From: DATAAM01 sp036260075
GTDB taxonomy: Bacteria; Actinomycetota; Acidimicrobiia; Acidimicrobiales; JAHWLA01
Length of the DNA stretch: 12,120 nucleotides
NCBI GenBank assembly: GCA_036260075.1
Contig: DATAAM010000037.1
Span: forward strand, 1 to 12,120
Reading direction: 5' to 3'
The notes under the pieces are model-generated. The model was given only the letters and a program-made list of their open reading frames with translations, was not told where the DNA came from and did not search any database. Position 1 is the stretch's first letter, and each line of letters opens with the position of its first letter. The translations under genes and the position numbers were made by a program. Below are positions 1 to 6,890 of the stretch, piece by piece.

Positions 1-1039
1 CGACCAGCGCCAAGCTCATGGCCATGCGGTGGTCGCCGTAGGTGCGCACCGACGCGCGGTGCGGCATGCCTCCGCGCACGGTGAAGCCGTCATCGTGTTC
101 CTCGGTGTCGACACCGCACCGCCGCAGCTCGGTGACGACGGCCTTGATGCGGTCGGTCTCGTGGTGACGGACGAACCCGATCCCCTCCACTGTCGTCGTC
201 TCTCCAGTGTCGAACGCCGCCACCACCGCGAGCGTGGGCGCCACGTCGGGCATGTCGCGCAGGTCGAGCCGACCGAACGGGCGATCGGCCAACACGTCGA
301 GGAAGCGCACGTCGCCCTGGATCGAATCAGGCCCCAACCCCTCGACCTCCACGTGCCCATCCGGGAACAGCGCGTTCAGCGCCCAGAAGTACGACGCCGC
401 GGTGGCGTCGGGCTCGACCGCGAACGCGGGGCCGAGCGTGTCGCGCACGTGCTCGGTCATGCGGATGTAGGGCGCCGAGACCACGACACCTTCCGCCCGC
501 ACGTCGACGCCGGCCAGCAGCAGGCCGGACACGAACTGGCTGGACACGTCGGCCCCCACCGCGATCGGGCCGGGCGGGAGCGACCCTCGCCCCACGACGA
601 CGATCGGCAGGTGCCCGGGCTCCCCCTCCTCCCGCACCTCGACGCCCAGCGATCGCAGCGCGTCGATCATCGGGCCCATGGGCCGCCGCCGCAGCTGCTC
701 GTCGCCGTCGAGCCGATACTCGCCCTCCCCCAGCGCCAGCACCGGCGCCAGGAACCGGGCGGCCGTGCCGGCCTGGTTGACGAACAGGTCGACCGGTCCC
801 GGCCGCAGCTTCCCGCCGGTGCCTTCCACGGTGACCGTCGTGCCTTCCCATCGGACCTCGGCACCCAATGCGGCCACGGCGCCGGCCATCGCCTTCGTGT
901 CGTCGGCCACCAGCGCACCGGTGATCGTCGTGGTGCCGTCGGCCAGCAACGCGCACACCAGAGCTCGGTTGGTCAACGACTTCGAGCCCGGCACCCGCAC
1001 GGTGCCGATGGGCGGCTTCGACAGGGGCTCGATCCTCAT
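1..1039 (-). CDS. aroA: 3-phosphoshikimate 1-carboxyvinyltransferase (EPSP synthase), 3' end beyond window
   Basis: EPSP synthase joins shikimate-3-phosphate and phosphoenolpyruvate in the cytoplasmic shikimate pathway, one step before chorismate. 346 codons are visible and the C-terminus lies beyond the left edge. Family motifs appear in order: PGSKSLTNR (residues 18-25), NQAGTAARF (88-96), RRRPMG (117-122), ADVSSQF (163-169), PYIRMT (190-195), MPDVAP carrying the catalytic Asp (263-268), HETDR (293-297) and DHRMAM (336-341). The ATG at 1039-1037 overlaps the tyrA stop in an ATGA, so the genes are translationally coupled. Compared with E. coli AroA (from memory), about 22 residues are missing between PYI and the DAxxASYF motif, and about 18 between GDVRF and MPDVA. 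Both gaps are in frame, and the known substrate-contact motifs in the visible part remain, so I expect a working enzyme. Confidence 0.95.
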   Translation of the reverse strand, partial: MRIEPLSKPPIGTVRVPGSKSLTNRALVCALLADGTTTITGALVADDTKAMAGAVAALGAEVRWEGTTVTVEGTGGKLRPGPVDLFVNQAGTAARFLAPVLALGEGEYRLDGDEQLRRRPMGPMIDALRSLGVEVREEGEPGHLPIVVVGRGSLPPGPIAVGADVSSQFVSGLLLAGVDVRAEGVVVSAPYIRMTEHVRDTLGPAFAVEPDATAASYFWALNALFPDGHVEVEGLGPDSIQGDVRFLDVLADRPFGRLDLRDMPDVAPTLAVVAAFDTGETTTVEGIGFVRHHETDRIKAVVTELRRCGVDTEEHDDGFTVRGGMPHRASVRTYGDHRMAMSLALV

Positions 1040-2100
1040 GCCAGCGGGTGCACCGACGGACGGAACGCCCGTGCCATGAGGCCGCCGCGCAGCGTGTCGG
1101 CTCCCTTGGCGTCGACCAGGAGGATGAGCACGCCCCGGTCGCCCTCGGCCGAGTGGGCGATCTCGAGGTCGAGGATGTTGACCGACAGCTCGCCCGCCAG
1201 GGTGGTGACCTCGGCCAGCACACCGGGGCGGTCGGGCACGGGCACCCGCATCTCGACCAGCTCCTCGGGACGGCCGGCCACCCGCGACGGAAGGTTGGTG
1301 CGCGCGGCCCGGGCCGTCTCCAGCAGCGAGAGCAGGCCCGCCCGGTCGCCGTCGGCCACCACCCGGCGCATCTCCGACAGTGCCTCGACCAGGCGGTCGA
1401 GCACGCCCACGATCGCCTCGCGGTTCTCGGCGCAGATGTCGGGCCAGATGCCGGGATGGCCCGCGGCGATGCGGGTCATGTCGCGGAAGCCGCCCGCGGC
1501 CAGCCGCAGGAGGGCGGCGTGCTCCTCGGCGCCCGCGGCAGCCAGCCGCATGAGCGTGGCGGCCGTGAGATGCGGGACGTGCGACACCACCGCCACCAGT
1601 TCGTCGTGGCGTTCCGGCGGCAGGGCCACCACCTCCGCACCCAACGACGCCACCACCTCGTGCACGCGGGCGTAGGCCTGCGGGTCGGTGTCGTCGGTCG
1701 GGGTGAGCACCCACGTGGCTCCCTCGAACAGGGACGGGTCGGCCCCCTCCACACCTTCCTGCTCGGAACCGGCCATGGGATGGCCGCCCACGAACCGGGG
1801 CGCCTGCACCGACCGCACGATGGGCGCCTTCACGCTGCCGACGTCGGTGACGACCGCGCCCTGCGCGACGGCCGCCGCCGCCTCGGCGGTCACCACCGAT
1901 ACGGGCGTGGCCACGAACACCAGCTCGGCATCCGGGTCGTCGCCCACCTCGTCGAGCGCGCCCAGGGCCACCGCCTGCCGGGCCCGGGCGTCGTCGCGGT
2001 CGCGGCCGGTGACGTGCCAGCCCCGGGCCCGCAGCGCCATCCCGATGGAGCCGCCGATCAGGCCGGTGCCGACGACGACGGCCCTATTCGGGGAGGTCAT
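1036..2100 (-). CDS. tyrA: Prephenate dehydrogenase with C-terminal ACT domain
   Basis: TyrA oxidatively decarboxylates prephenate to 4-hydroxyphenylpyruvate with NAD(P)+, the committed step to tyrosine. The 354-residue protein opens with a Rossmann dinucleotide-binding loop GTGLIGGSIG (residues 11-20). It has the family motifs DVGSVK (86-91), GGHPMAGSE (105-113), SHVPH with the likely catalytic His (173-177) and FRDMTRIA (205-212). Residues about 284-350 form an ACT domain (VPDRPGVLAEVTTLAG), the usual site for feedback binding of an aromatic amino acid, so allosteric control by tyrosine or phenylalanine is likely but not shown. The ATG at 2100-2098 lies inside the end of aroH (17-base overlap), and the TGA stop overlaps the aroA start. 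The small size and absence of a fused chorismate mutase fit the separate aroH upstream. Confidence 0.96.
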   Translation of the reverse strand: MTSPNRAVVVGTGLIGGSIGMALRARGWHVTGRDRDDARARQAVALGALDEVGDDPDAELVFVATPVSVVTAEAAAAVAQGAVVTDVGSVKAPIVRSVQAPRFVGGHPMAGSEQEGVEGADPSLFEGATWVLTPTDDTDPQAYARVHEVVASLGAEVVALPPERHDELVAVVSHVPHLTAATLMRLAAAGAEEHAALLRLAAGGFRDMTRIAAGHPGIWPDICAENREAIVGVLDRLVEALSEMRRVVADGDRAGLLSLLETARAARTNLPSRVAGRPEELVEMRVPVPDRPGVLAEVTTLAGELSVNILDLEIAHSAEGDRGVLILLVDAKGADTLRGGLMARAFRPSVHPLA

Positions 2101-2461
2101 CGCGCAGCCCTCGCGCTCCTTCGAGGTACACGTGGTGGAGCTCGGCCCGTGACCGTTCGGTCATCACGTGCACGAGCACGCGGATGCACAGGGGCGTGCC
2201 GCCCTCGATGTCGAGCTCCCGTGCGCACAGCAGCGGCACGTCGCCCATGCCGATGGCCCGCGCCGCGGCTGCGGGGAACATCGAGTGGATGTCGTCGGTC
2301 GCCGTGAAGACGATGCTGATGAGGTCGTCCTTCGACACGTCGTTGCGATCGAGCATCGCCGCCAGCAACGCCTGGACGCGCTCGTGCACCTGCTCTGTGG
2401 TGTCGGCGTCGACCGTGGTCGCGCCGCGCAGGGCTCGAACGGCCGGGGGCACGAGGGGCAA
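2084..2461 (-). CDS. aroH: Chorismate mutase, monofunctional AroH class
   Basis: It rearranges chorismate to prephenate, feeding TyrA encoded next. The 125-residue protein matches the Bacillus subtilis AroH fold class (trimeric pseudo-alpha/beta barrel), not the all-helical AroQ class. Residues aligning with the known active site are Arg9 and Arg12 in VRALRGATTV, Cys79 and Glu82 in CARELDIEGG, Arg94 in CIRVLV and Tyr112 in HHVYLE. The first start is TTG at 2461-2459, with GAGAA about 8 bases upstream overlapping the rluB stop. A GTG three codons later (2452-2450) would give an N-terminus closer to the B. subtilis length, so the exact start is uncertain. The stop is TAG. The gene lies 9 bases after rluB and overlaps tyrA, consistent with one operon. 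Confidence 0.95.
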   Translation of the reverse strand: MPLVPPAVRALRGATTVDADTTEQVHERVQALLAAMLDRNDVSKDDLISIVFTATDDIHSMFPAAAARAIGMGDVPLLCARELDIEGGTPLCIRVLVHVMTERSRAELHHVYLEGARGLRDDLPE

Positions 2462-2470
2462 CTGTAGTTC

Positions 2471-3184
2471 TCAGGCCCTCACGGCCCGCTCCAGCGCCCG
2501 CACCTCGTCGGGGGCCAGCGGCCGCCACGCCCCGGGCTTCAGCGAGCGGTCGGCGAGCGGCCCGATGCGGGTGCGCACCAAGCGCACCACGGGATGCCCC
2601 ACGGCCTCGCACATGCGCCGCACCTGTCGGTTGCGGCCTTCGTGGATAGTGATGCGGAGCACGTTGGGAGGCGTGAGTGCCACCTTGGCCGGGGCCGTGC
2701 GGCCGTCCTCCAGGTCGACCCCCTCACGCAGGCGGCGCACGGTGGCGGGCGTCGGCCGGCCGGAGACCTCGGCCACGTACTCCTTCTCCACCCCGAAGCT
2801 GGGGTGGGTCAGGCGGTGGGCCAGGTCGCCGTCGTTGGTGAGGAGCAGCAGGCCCTCGGTGTCGGCGTCGAGGCGGCCCACGGGGAACACGCGCGGCTCG
2901 GCGGGCACCAGCTCGACGACGGTGGGACGGCCGTGCGTGTCGGCCGCCGTCGTCACCACCCCACGCGGCTTGTTCAGGAGGTAGTGGACGAGGCCGGGGC
3001 GCACGCCGACGGGCACGCCGTCAACCTCCACCCGATCGGCCTCCGGGTCGATGCGCCGGCCCAGCTCGGCCACTTCGCCGTTGACGGTGACACGGCCCTC
3101 GGCGACGAGCTCCTCGCACACCCGGCGGCTCCCGAAGCCGAGGCGGGCGAGGACCTTCTGGAGCCGCTCGCCGTCCTCGTTCAA
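2471..3184 (-). CDS. rluB: 23S rRNA pseudouridine synthase, RluB/RsuA family
   Basis: It isomerises a specific uridine in ribosomal RNA to pseudouridine; by family and context this is probably the RluB-type 23S site, though the sequence alone does not fix the target. The 237-residue protein has an N-terminal S4 RNA-binding domain (about 6-55, RLQKVLARLGFGSRRVCEEL). The catalytic domain carries LLNKPRGVV (69-77), GRLDADTEGLLLLTND with catalytic Asp106 (103-118), KEYVAEV (134-140) and EGRNRQVRRM (182-191). I place the start at TTG 3184-3182, which forms a TTGA overlap with the scpB stop and puts the S4 domain at the very N-terminus. The reading frame stays open farther upstream, but that extension is Arg/Pro-rich shadow of scpB and unlike the family. 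The scpA-scpB-rluB order is widely conserved in bacteria. Confidence 0.94.
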   Translation of the reverse strand: MNEDGERLQKVLARLGFGSRRVCEELVAEGRVTVNGEVAELGRRIDPEADRVEVDGVPVGVRPGLVHYLLNKPRGVVTTAADTHGRPTVVELVPAEPRVFPVGRLDADTEGLLLLTNDGDLAHRLTHPSFGVEKEYVAEVSGRPTPATVRRLREGVDLEDGRTAPAKVALTPPNVLRITIHEGRNRQVRRMCEAVGHPVVRLVRTRIGPLADRSLKPGAWRPLAPDEVRALERAVRA

Positions 3185-3741
3185 GTGTCCGGGCGCAGGC
3201 CCTGCTCCAGCGCCTCGACCACCTCGGCGCCGGGGACGAACTGGCCCAGGGGGGGCAGGTCGTCGAGCGAGTCGACGCCCAGCTTCTCGAGGAACAGCCG
3301 GGTGGTGCCGTAGAGGACGGCCTGGCCGGGGCCGGGGTCGCGGGCGACCTCTTCCACGTAGCCCCGCTGCTGGAGCGTGCGCATGACGCCGTCGACGTTG
3401 ACGCCCCGGATGGCGCTCACCTGCGCCCGCGACACGGGCTGCTTGTAGGCCACGATGGCGAGCGTCTCCAGCGCCGCCGCCGAGAGGCGGGCGGTCTGGC
3501 CCTCCAGGACGAAGCGCTCGATGTACGGGGCCAGGTCGGGGTGGCTCTGGAAGCGGTAGCCGCCCGCCACCCGCACCATCGCGAACCCCCGGTCGTCGCG
3601 CTCGTACTGGGCAGCCAGCTCGCCGCACATCTCCTCGATGCGGGCGGGCGTGACCTCCAACAGCTGGGCCAGCAGCCCCGGTTCGATCGGCTCCTCCGCC
3701 ACCATGAGGATGGCCTCGATGGCGCGCAGCTCCTCCTGCAC
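3181..3741 (-). CDS. scpB: Segregation and condensation protein B (kleisin-associated)
   Basis: ScpB is the winged-helix partner that dimerises on the kleisin ScpA in the SMC-ScpAB condensin complex, which compacts and separates chromosomes. The 186-residue protein shows the typical two winged-helix domains. The first begins RAIEAILMVAEEPI and ends near GYRFQSHPDLAPYI (60-74). The second carries the family signature LSAAALETLAIVAYKQP (86-102) followed by IRGVNVDGVMRTL (111-123) and YGTTRLFLEKLGV (144-156). The start is GTG at 3741-3739, five bases after the scpA stop. I see no strong Shine-Dalgarno sequence, so translation is probably coupled to scpA. The stop overlaps the rluB start. Length is normal. 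Confidence 0.95.
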   Translation of the reverse strand: MQEELRAIEAILMVAEEPIEPGLLAQLLEVTPARIEEMCGELAAQYERDDRGFAMVRVAGGYRFQSHPDLAPYIERFVLEGQTARLSAAALETLAIVAYKQPVSRAQVSAIRGVNVDGVMRTLQQRGYVEEVARDPGPGQAVLYGTTRLFLEKLGVDSLDDLPPLGQFVPGAEVVEALEQGLRPDT

Positions 3742-3746
3742 GGCGC

Positions 3747-4523
3747 TCAGCCCGCGTATTCCTCGACCGCCAGCGACTCGAGCGTCACGGCGGCGTCGCC
3801 CAGCCAGGTGATCGTGAGGTCGCCGAAGTTGCCGTGCTGCTCGAGGTCGACGAGGCCCTCCTTGAACAGCTCGAGCACGGCGAGGAAGCGCACGATCACC
3901 GAGAGCCGGTCGGCCAGGTCTTGCGTGAGCCGCCGGAACGTGATGACGCCCGCTCGGGGAAGCTCGTCGACCAGCTCCTCCACCGCGTCGCGGACGCTGG
4001 CCCGGATGGGGGCCACGTGGTCCATGTCGACCCGGGGCGTGGGCTTGGGCGCGACCGCCCGCAGGAAGGCGGCCTTGAGGTCGTCAGGGGCGACGCCCGC
4101 CAGCACGTCGGGCATGAGGCCGAAGAACCGCTCCTCCATGCCCGCCCGGCGGGGCAGGCTGCGCTCGGCGCCGTCGGCCAGGCCTTGGAGGGCGAGCGCG
4201 GCGTCCTTGAACGTCTTGCACTCCAGGAGGCGGGCAAGCAGCAGGTCGCGCTCCTCCCACAGGGCCAGCTCCTCGTCGAGGTCGACGTCGTCCTGGCCCG
4301 GCAGCAGGCGGCGGGTCTTGAGCTCGATGAGGATGGCGGCGATGAGGAGGAACTCGGTGGCCACCTCCAGGTCGAGCTTCTCCATGTCGGCCAGGTGGGC
4401 CAGGTAGCCGCTCACGATGTGGCTGATCGAGATCTCGTACAGGTCGACCTGCTCGCGGGTGATCAGGTGCAGGAGCAGGTCGAACGGGCCCTCGAACACG
4501 GGGGTCTGGACCTCGTACGCCAT
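3747..4523 (-). CDS. scpA: Segregation and condensation protein A (kleisin)
   Basis: ScpA is the kleisin that bridges the heads of the SMC dimer and recruits ScpB. The 258-residue protein begins MAYEVQTPVFEGPFDLLL, the standard ScpA N-terminus, followed by a helical SMC-neck-binding region with ATEFLLIAAILIELKTRRLL (55-74). The middle is acidic (DDVDLDEELALWEER, 78-92). The C-terminal winged helix contains VIVRFLAVLELFKEGLVDLE (209-228), which binds the SMC cap. I chose ATG 4523-4521: a frame-open extension of 15 codons upstream is unlike the family, and a TAACCT -10 candidate ends 7 bases before this ATG, suggesting a leaderless mRNA. It is the first gene of the left operon. No smc gene is in the window. 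Confidence 0.95.
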   Translation of the reverse strand: MAYEVQTPVFEGPFDLLLHLITREQVDLYEISISHIVSGYLAHLADMEKLDLEVATEFLLIAAILIELKTRRLLPGQDDVDLDEELALWEERDLLLARLLECKTFKDAALALQGLADGAERSLPRRAGMEERFFGLMPDVLAGVAPDDLKAAFLRAVAPKPTPRVDMDHVAPIRASVRDAVEELVDELPRAGVITFRRLTQDLADRLSVIVRFLAVLELFKEGLVDLEQHGNFGDLTITWLGDAAVTLESLAVEEYAG

Positions 4524-4530
4524 CGGGTCG

Positions 4531-4536
4531 AGGTTA
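4531..4536 (-). promoter_or_regulatory. Candidate -10 box of scpA (leaderless)
   Basis: TAACCT on the minus strand fits the actinobacterial TANNNT -10 consensus. Exactly 7 bases separate it from the scpA ATG, so transcription would begin at or next to the start codon. I see no convincing -35 hexamer and no Shine-Dalgarno sequence close to the ATG. Confidence 0.55.
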
Positions 4537-4583
4537 CCGGGGGCCGCCTCCCGATCCGCGCATCCCATCGCCGCCCTCGAGGG

Positions 4584-4597
4584 TTCTGGTGCCAGAA
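4584..4597. repeat. Short palindrome at the trpS promoter/start
   Basis: TTCTGGTGCCAGAA has perfect 6-bp arms around a 2-base centre. It overlaps the candidate trpS -10 box and lies in the spacer shared with divergent scpA. A repressor bound here would block trpS, but a chance palindrome of this size cannot be excluded. Confidence 0.4.
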
Positions 4598-4598
4598 T
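4593..4598 (+). promoter_or_regulatory. Candidate -10 box of trpS
   Basis: CAGAAT, preceded by TGC (an extended -10 TGn arrangement), ends 8 bases before the GTG at 4607. This mirrors the -10-on-start layout of four other genes in the window. The first base departs from TANNNT, so it is the weakest of the set. No -35 hexamer is evident. Confidence 0.4.
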
Positions 4599-4606
4599 GC
4601 CCCGTC

Positions 4607-5596
4607 GTGACGAGAGTGCTGTCGGGCATCCAGCCCACGGGCGACATCCACCTGGGCAACTACCTGGGCGCCGTGCGCCACTGGGTGGCCGACCAGCACG
4701 AGCACGACTCGTTCATCTGCGTGGTCGACCTCCACGCGTTGACGGTGCCCCGCGACCCGGGCGAGCTGCGGGCCAAGACGCTGGAGCTGGCCACCCTGCT
4801 GTTGGCGGCGGGCATCGACCCCGACGTCTCCACCCTGTTCGTGCAGGGCCACGTGCACGAGCACACCGAGCTGGCGTGGCTGCTGGAGTGCACGGCCTCC
4901 ATGGGCGAGCTGCGACGCATGACCCAGTTCAAGGACAAGTCGGCCAAAGGGGGTGAGGGCGAGGCCCGGGTCGGCCTGTTCACGTACCCCGTGCTGCAGG
5001 CGGCCGACATCCTCCTCTACGACGCCGACCGGGTGCCGGTGGGCGAGGACCAGCGCCAGCACCTGGAGCTGTGCCGCGACGTGGCCCAGCGCTTCAACGC
5101 CCGCTACGGCGAGGTCTTCACCGTGCCCGAGGCGGCCATCCCGAAGGTGGGTGGACGGGTGATGGACCTCCAGGAGCCCACCAAGAAGATGTCGAAGTCC
5201 GCCGACTCGCCCCAGGGCACGATCCTGGTGCTGGAGGACCCGGCGTCGATCGAGAAGAAGGTCAAGCGGGCCGTCACCGACACCGAGACCGAGGTGCGCT
5301 ACGACCCGGCGGCCAAGCCCGGCGTGTCGAACCTGGTGGAGCTGCTGGCCATCGCCACGGAGCGCACGCCGACCGAGGTGGCCGAGGGCTACTCGCAGTA
5401 CGGGCCGCTCAAGGCCGACTGCGCGGCGGCGGTGGTGGAGTTCCTGCGGCCCCTGCGCGAGCGCTACCACGAGCTGGCCGCCGACCCCGAGGGCGTGCGC
5501 GCCGTGCTCGACAAGGGGGCGGGCAAGGCCCAGTCGGTGGCCGCCGCCACCCTGGCCCGGGCCAAGGACGCCATCGGCCTCCTCCCCCGCCGCTGA
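4607..5596 (+). CDS. trpS: Tryptophanyl-tRNA synthetase
   Basis: This class I aminoacyl-tRNA synthetase charges tRNA-Trp with tryptophan in the cytoplasm. With the GTG at 4607 it has 329 residues, normal for bacterial TrpRS. The N-terminus is MTRVLSGIQPTGDIHLGNYL: Gln9 lies in the substrate-binding SGIQPTG segment and HLGN (15-18) is the HIGH equivalent. Further signatures are ASMGELRRMTQFKDK (97-111), PVLQAADILLYDAD with the tryptophan-contacting Asp (128-141), VGEDQ (145-149) and KMSKS (194-198). An upstream in-frame GTG at 4589, with GAGGG 5 bases before it, would add six residues. I prefer 4607 because family members start right at this motif and because of the -10 candidate. The gene is divergent from scpA and convergent with the HD gene, so it is transcribed alone. 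The spacer is too short for a T-box leader. Confidence 0.95.
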   Translation: MTRVLSGIQPTGDIHLGNYLGAVRHWVADQHEHDSFICVVDLHALTVPRDPGELRAKTLELATLLLAAGIDPDVSTLFVQGHVHEHTELAWLLECTASMGELRRMTQFKDKSAKGGEGEARVGLFTYPVLQAADILLYDADRVPVGEDQRQHLELCRDVAQRFNARYGEVFTVPEAAIPKVGGRVMDLQEPTKKMSKSADSPQGTILVLEDPASIEKKVKRAVTDTETEVRYDPAAKPGVSNLVELLAIATERTPTEVAEGYSQYGPLKADCAAAVVEFLRPLRERYHELAADPEGVRAVLDKGAGKAQSVAAATLARAKDAIGLLPRR

Positions 5597-5613
5597 CCGT
5601 TCGTCCCTCCCCC

Positions 5614-5661
5614 GTTCTTTTCCCCGATGGCGCACTGCGGTGCGCCATCGGGGAAAAGAAC
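5614..5661. terminator. Perfect 22-bp inverted repeat between convergent genes, presumed shared terminator
   Basis: Arms at 5614-5635 and 5640-5661 match perfectly around a TGCG loop, between the stop of trpS (5596) and the stop of the HD gene (5668). Position argues for a bidirectional terminator. The polarity is odd: the T-rich stretch (TTCTTTT) is at the 5' side of the GC stem and the A-rich stretch at the 3' side on both strands, the reverse of an ordinary A-stem-T bidirectional terminator. The transcript therefore has no U-tail after the hairpin. It could act as a U-less hairpin terminator, an RNA-stabilising 3' end, or be an extragenic repeat. Confidence 0.7.
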
Positions 5662-5667
5662 CGCCGG

Positions 5668-6168
5668 TCAGTCGTCGTCGGCGGACTTGAGGGCGGTACC
5701 GAGTGCGGCCGGCACCGTCCACTCCTCCGGAGGCAGGTGGTGCTCGCGCGCCCAGGCCACCGTCAGCGGGTCGCTGCCCGCCAGCTCCAGCAGCCCGGCG
5801 CCCAGCTCGGCGTGGCGCAGGTACGTCGCCACCCGCGGCGTGAGCTCGTGGCGGCCTGCCATGCCCGCCAGCGTGGCCAGCACCCGCCCGGCCGGCCCCA
5901 GCCCCGCCTCCACCTTGCCCACGTCGTGCAGCAGGGCGGCGGCCAGCACCGGCGGCGTGGCCTGGGCGCCCAACGCCGCCTCCACCCGCTTGGCCACCGC
6001 CACGGCGTGGCGGCGGTCGGGTGCGGTCATGCGCCGCCACAGGGCCAGCTCGGCCTCGCTCAGCACTGCCACCGCGAAGGCCTCGCCCTCCGTCGACGGC
6101 CCCACCGGCACCAGCATGCCGAAGAACCGGCGCACCAGATGGCCCGCCGACGGCCTCATCGGCCTCAC
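5668..6168 (-). CDS. HD-domain phosphohydrolase-like protein
   Basis: The substrate is unknown. HD-superfamily proteins are metal-dependent phosphohydrolases or phosphodiesterases, often acting on nucleotides. The 166-residue protein carries a plausible full metal-ligand set: His54 (DRRHAV), His81-Asp82 (LLHDVGK), His119 (LRHAELGAGLL), His143-His144 (REHH) and Asp164 near the end (KSADDD). The HDVGK and later HxxxG/HH pattern resembles the HDIG/HD-GYP type, but the GYP motif is absent, so I do not call it a cyclic-di-GMP phosphodiesterase. I chose the GTG at 6168-6166 because it forms a GTGA overlap with the stop of the M50 gene; another GTG five codons upstream and an ATG at 6159 are alternatives. 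It is the last gene of the traR-M50-HD operon. No signal peptide or membrane segment is evident. Confidence 0.8.
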   Translation of the reverse strand: MRPMRPSAGHLVRRFFGMLVPVGPSTEGEAFAVAVLSEAELALWRRMTAPDRRHAVAVAKRVEAALGAQATPPVLAAALLHDVGKVEAGLGPAGRVLATLAGMAGRHELTPRVATYLRHAELGAGLLELAGSDPLTVAWAREHHLPPEEWTVPAALGTALKSADDD

Positions 6169-6890
6169 AAGAGCCGTTCCCACAGTGCCAGCGCCGGGTC
6201 GAACACGCGGTCCAACACCTGCGGGAACACCAGCACCAGCACCAGCACGAGCCCGGGGGCGTACTGGCGGAACTTGAGGTAGCGCTCCCAGTACCGCGGC
6301 GGCAGCATGCGCTCGACCACGGCCGAGCCGTCGAGCGGCGGGATCGGCAGCAGGTTGAACACGGCGAGGATCACGTTCACGGCGCCCAGCGAGTAGAAGA
6401 ACGACTCGGCGGCGCCCGCTTCGCCGATGCCCTCGAGATCGAGCAACACGGCGAAGATGCTGCCGTCTGTCAGGCGCATGCCGACCGCCGCCACCACGGC
6501 GAGCACGATGTTCGTCGTCGGTCCCACCAAGCCGACGAGCAGGCTGTGGTTCCGCGGGTGGCGCAGCCGACGGGGGTTCACCGGCACCGGCTTGGCGTAG
6601 CCGAACGCCGATTGCCCCGCGGTGGCGATCGCCAGCATGGCGGGCAGGATCACCGTGCCGAACGGATCGACGTGGGCCACGGGGTTGAGCGTCAGGCGGC
6701 CGGCGCGCTTGGCGGTGTCGTCGCCGAACACCAAGGCGGCGACGCCGTGCGACACCTCGTGCAGGATCACCGAGGGGACCAGCGCCGCCAGGATGTACGC
6801 GGTGTCGTCGGAGATGCGGCCCTCACCGACGAGGATCACCGCCACCCCCACCAGGACGACGAACAGGACGACTTGGTGCCTGCGGGTCAC
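6165..6890 (-). CDS. Site-2-type intramembrane zinc metalloprotease, family M50
   Basis: M50 proteases cut substrates inside the membrane, often releasing transcription or sigma factors, or act as housekeeping peptidases. The 241-residue protein has several hydrophobic segments: about 7-22, 31-56 carrying the zinc site HEVSH (His44, Glu45, His48), 78-92, 118-137, 165-186 and 212-226. The second metal ligand lies in NLLPIPPLDG (179-188, Asp187). GPTTN (123-127) is a further conserved element. There is no PDZ or CBS domain, so it resembles the small cytoplasm-facing M50B group often annotated only as site-2 protease family. The GTG start shares one base with the traR stop (TAGTG), so it is coupled to that gene. 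No anti-sigma or sigma-factor gene is nearby, so its substrate is unknown. Confidence 0.9.
   Translation of the reverse strand: MTRRHQVVLFVVLVGVAVILVGEGRISDDTAYILAALVPSVILHEVSHGVAALVFGDDTAKRAGRLTLNPVAHVDPFGTVILPAMLAIATAGQSAFGYAKPVPVNPRRLRHPRNHSLLVGLVGPTTNIVLAVVAAVGMRLTDGSIFAVLLDLEGIGEAGAAESFFYSLGAVNVILAVFNLLPIPPLDGSAVVERMLPPRYWERYLKFRQYAPGLVLVLVLVFPQVLDRVFDPALALWERLL

Noticed and set aside
1..1039. Glyphosate-insensitive (class II type) EPSP synthase
   Set aside because: The Gly and Thr of the NQAGTA motif are the ordinary residues. The position of E. coli Pro101 is Phe here, but that alone does not support a claim about sensitivity, and the C-terminal contact residues are outside the window.
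29..1675. Long open frame on the plus strand opposite aroA and tyrA
   Set aside because: It is rich in Arg, His and Ser with no recognisable domain, and the opposite strand carries two clear enzymes. High GC removes stop codons in the antisense frame.
4524..4606. T-box or other riboswitch leader for trpS
   Set aside because: Only 83 bases separate the divergent genes, and both promoter candidates must fit there. No T-box sequence or specifier stem is visible.
4463..6040. 525-codon minus-strand frame opposite trpS
   Set aside because: trpS is unmistakable on the plus strand; this frame has Gly/Arg/His-rich composition without domains.
5668..6168. HD protein as a cyclic-di-GMP phosphodiesterase (HD-GYP)
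   Set aside because: The metal ligands are plausible, but there is no GYP motif and the protein is a single small domain.
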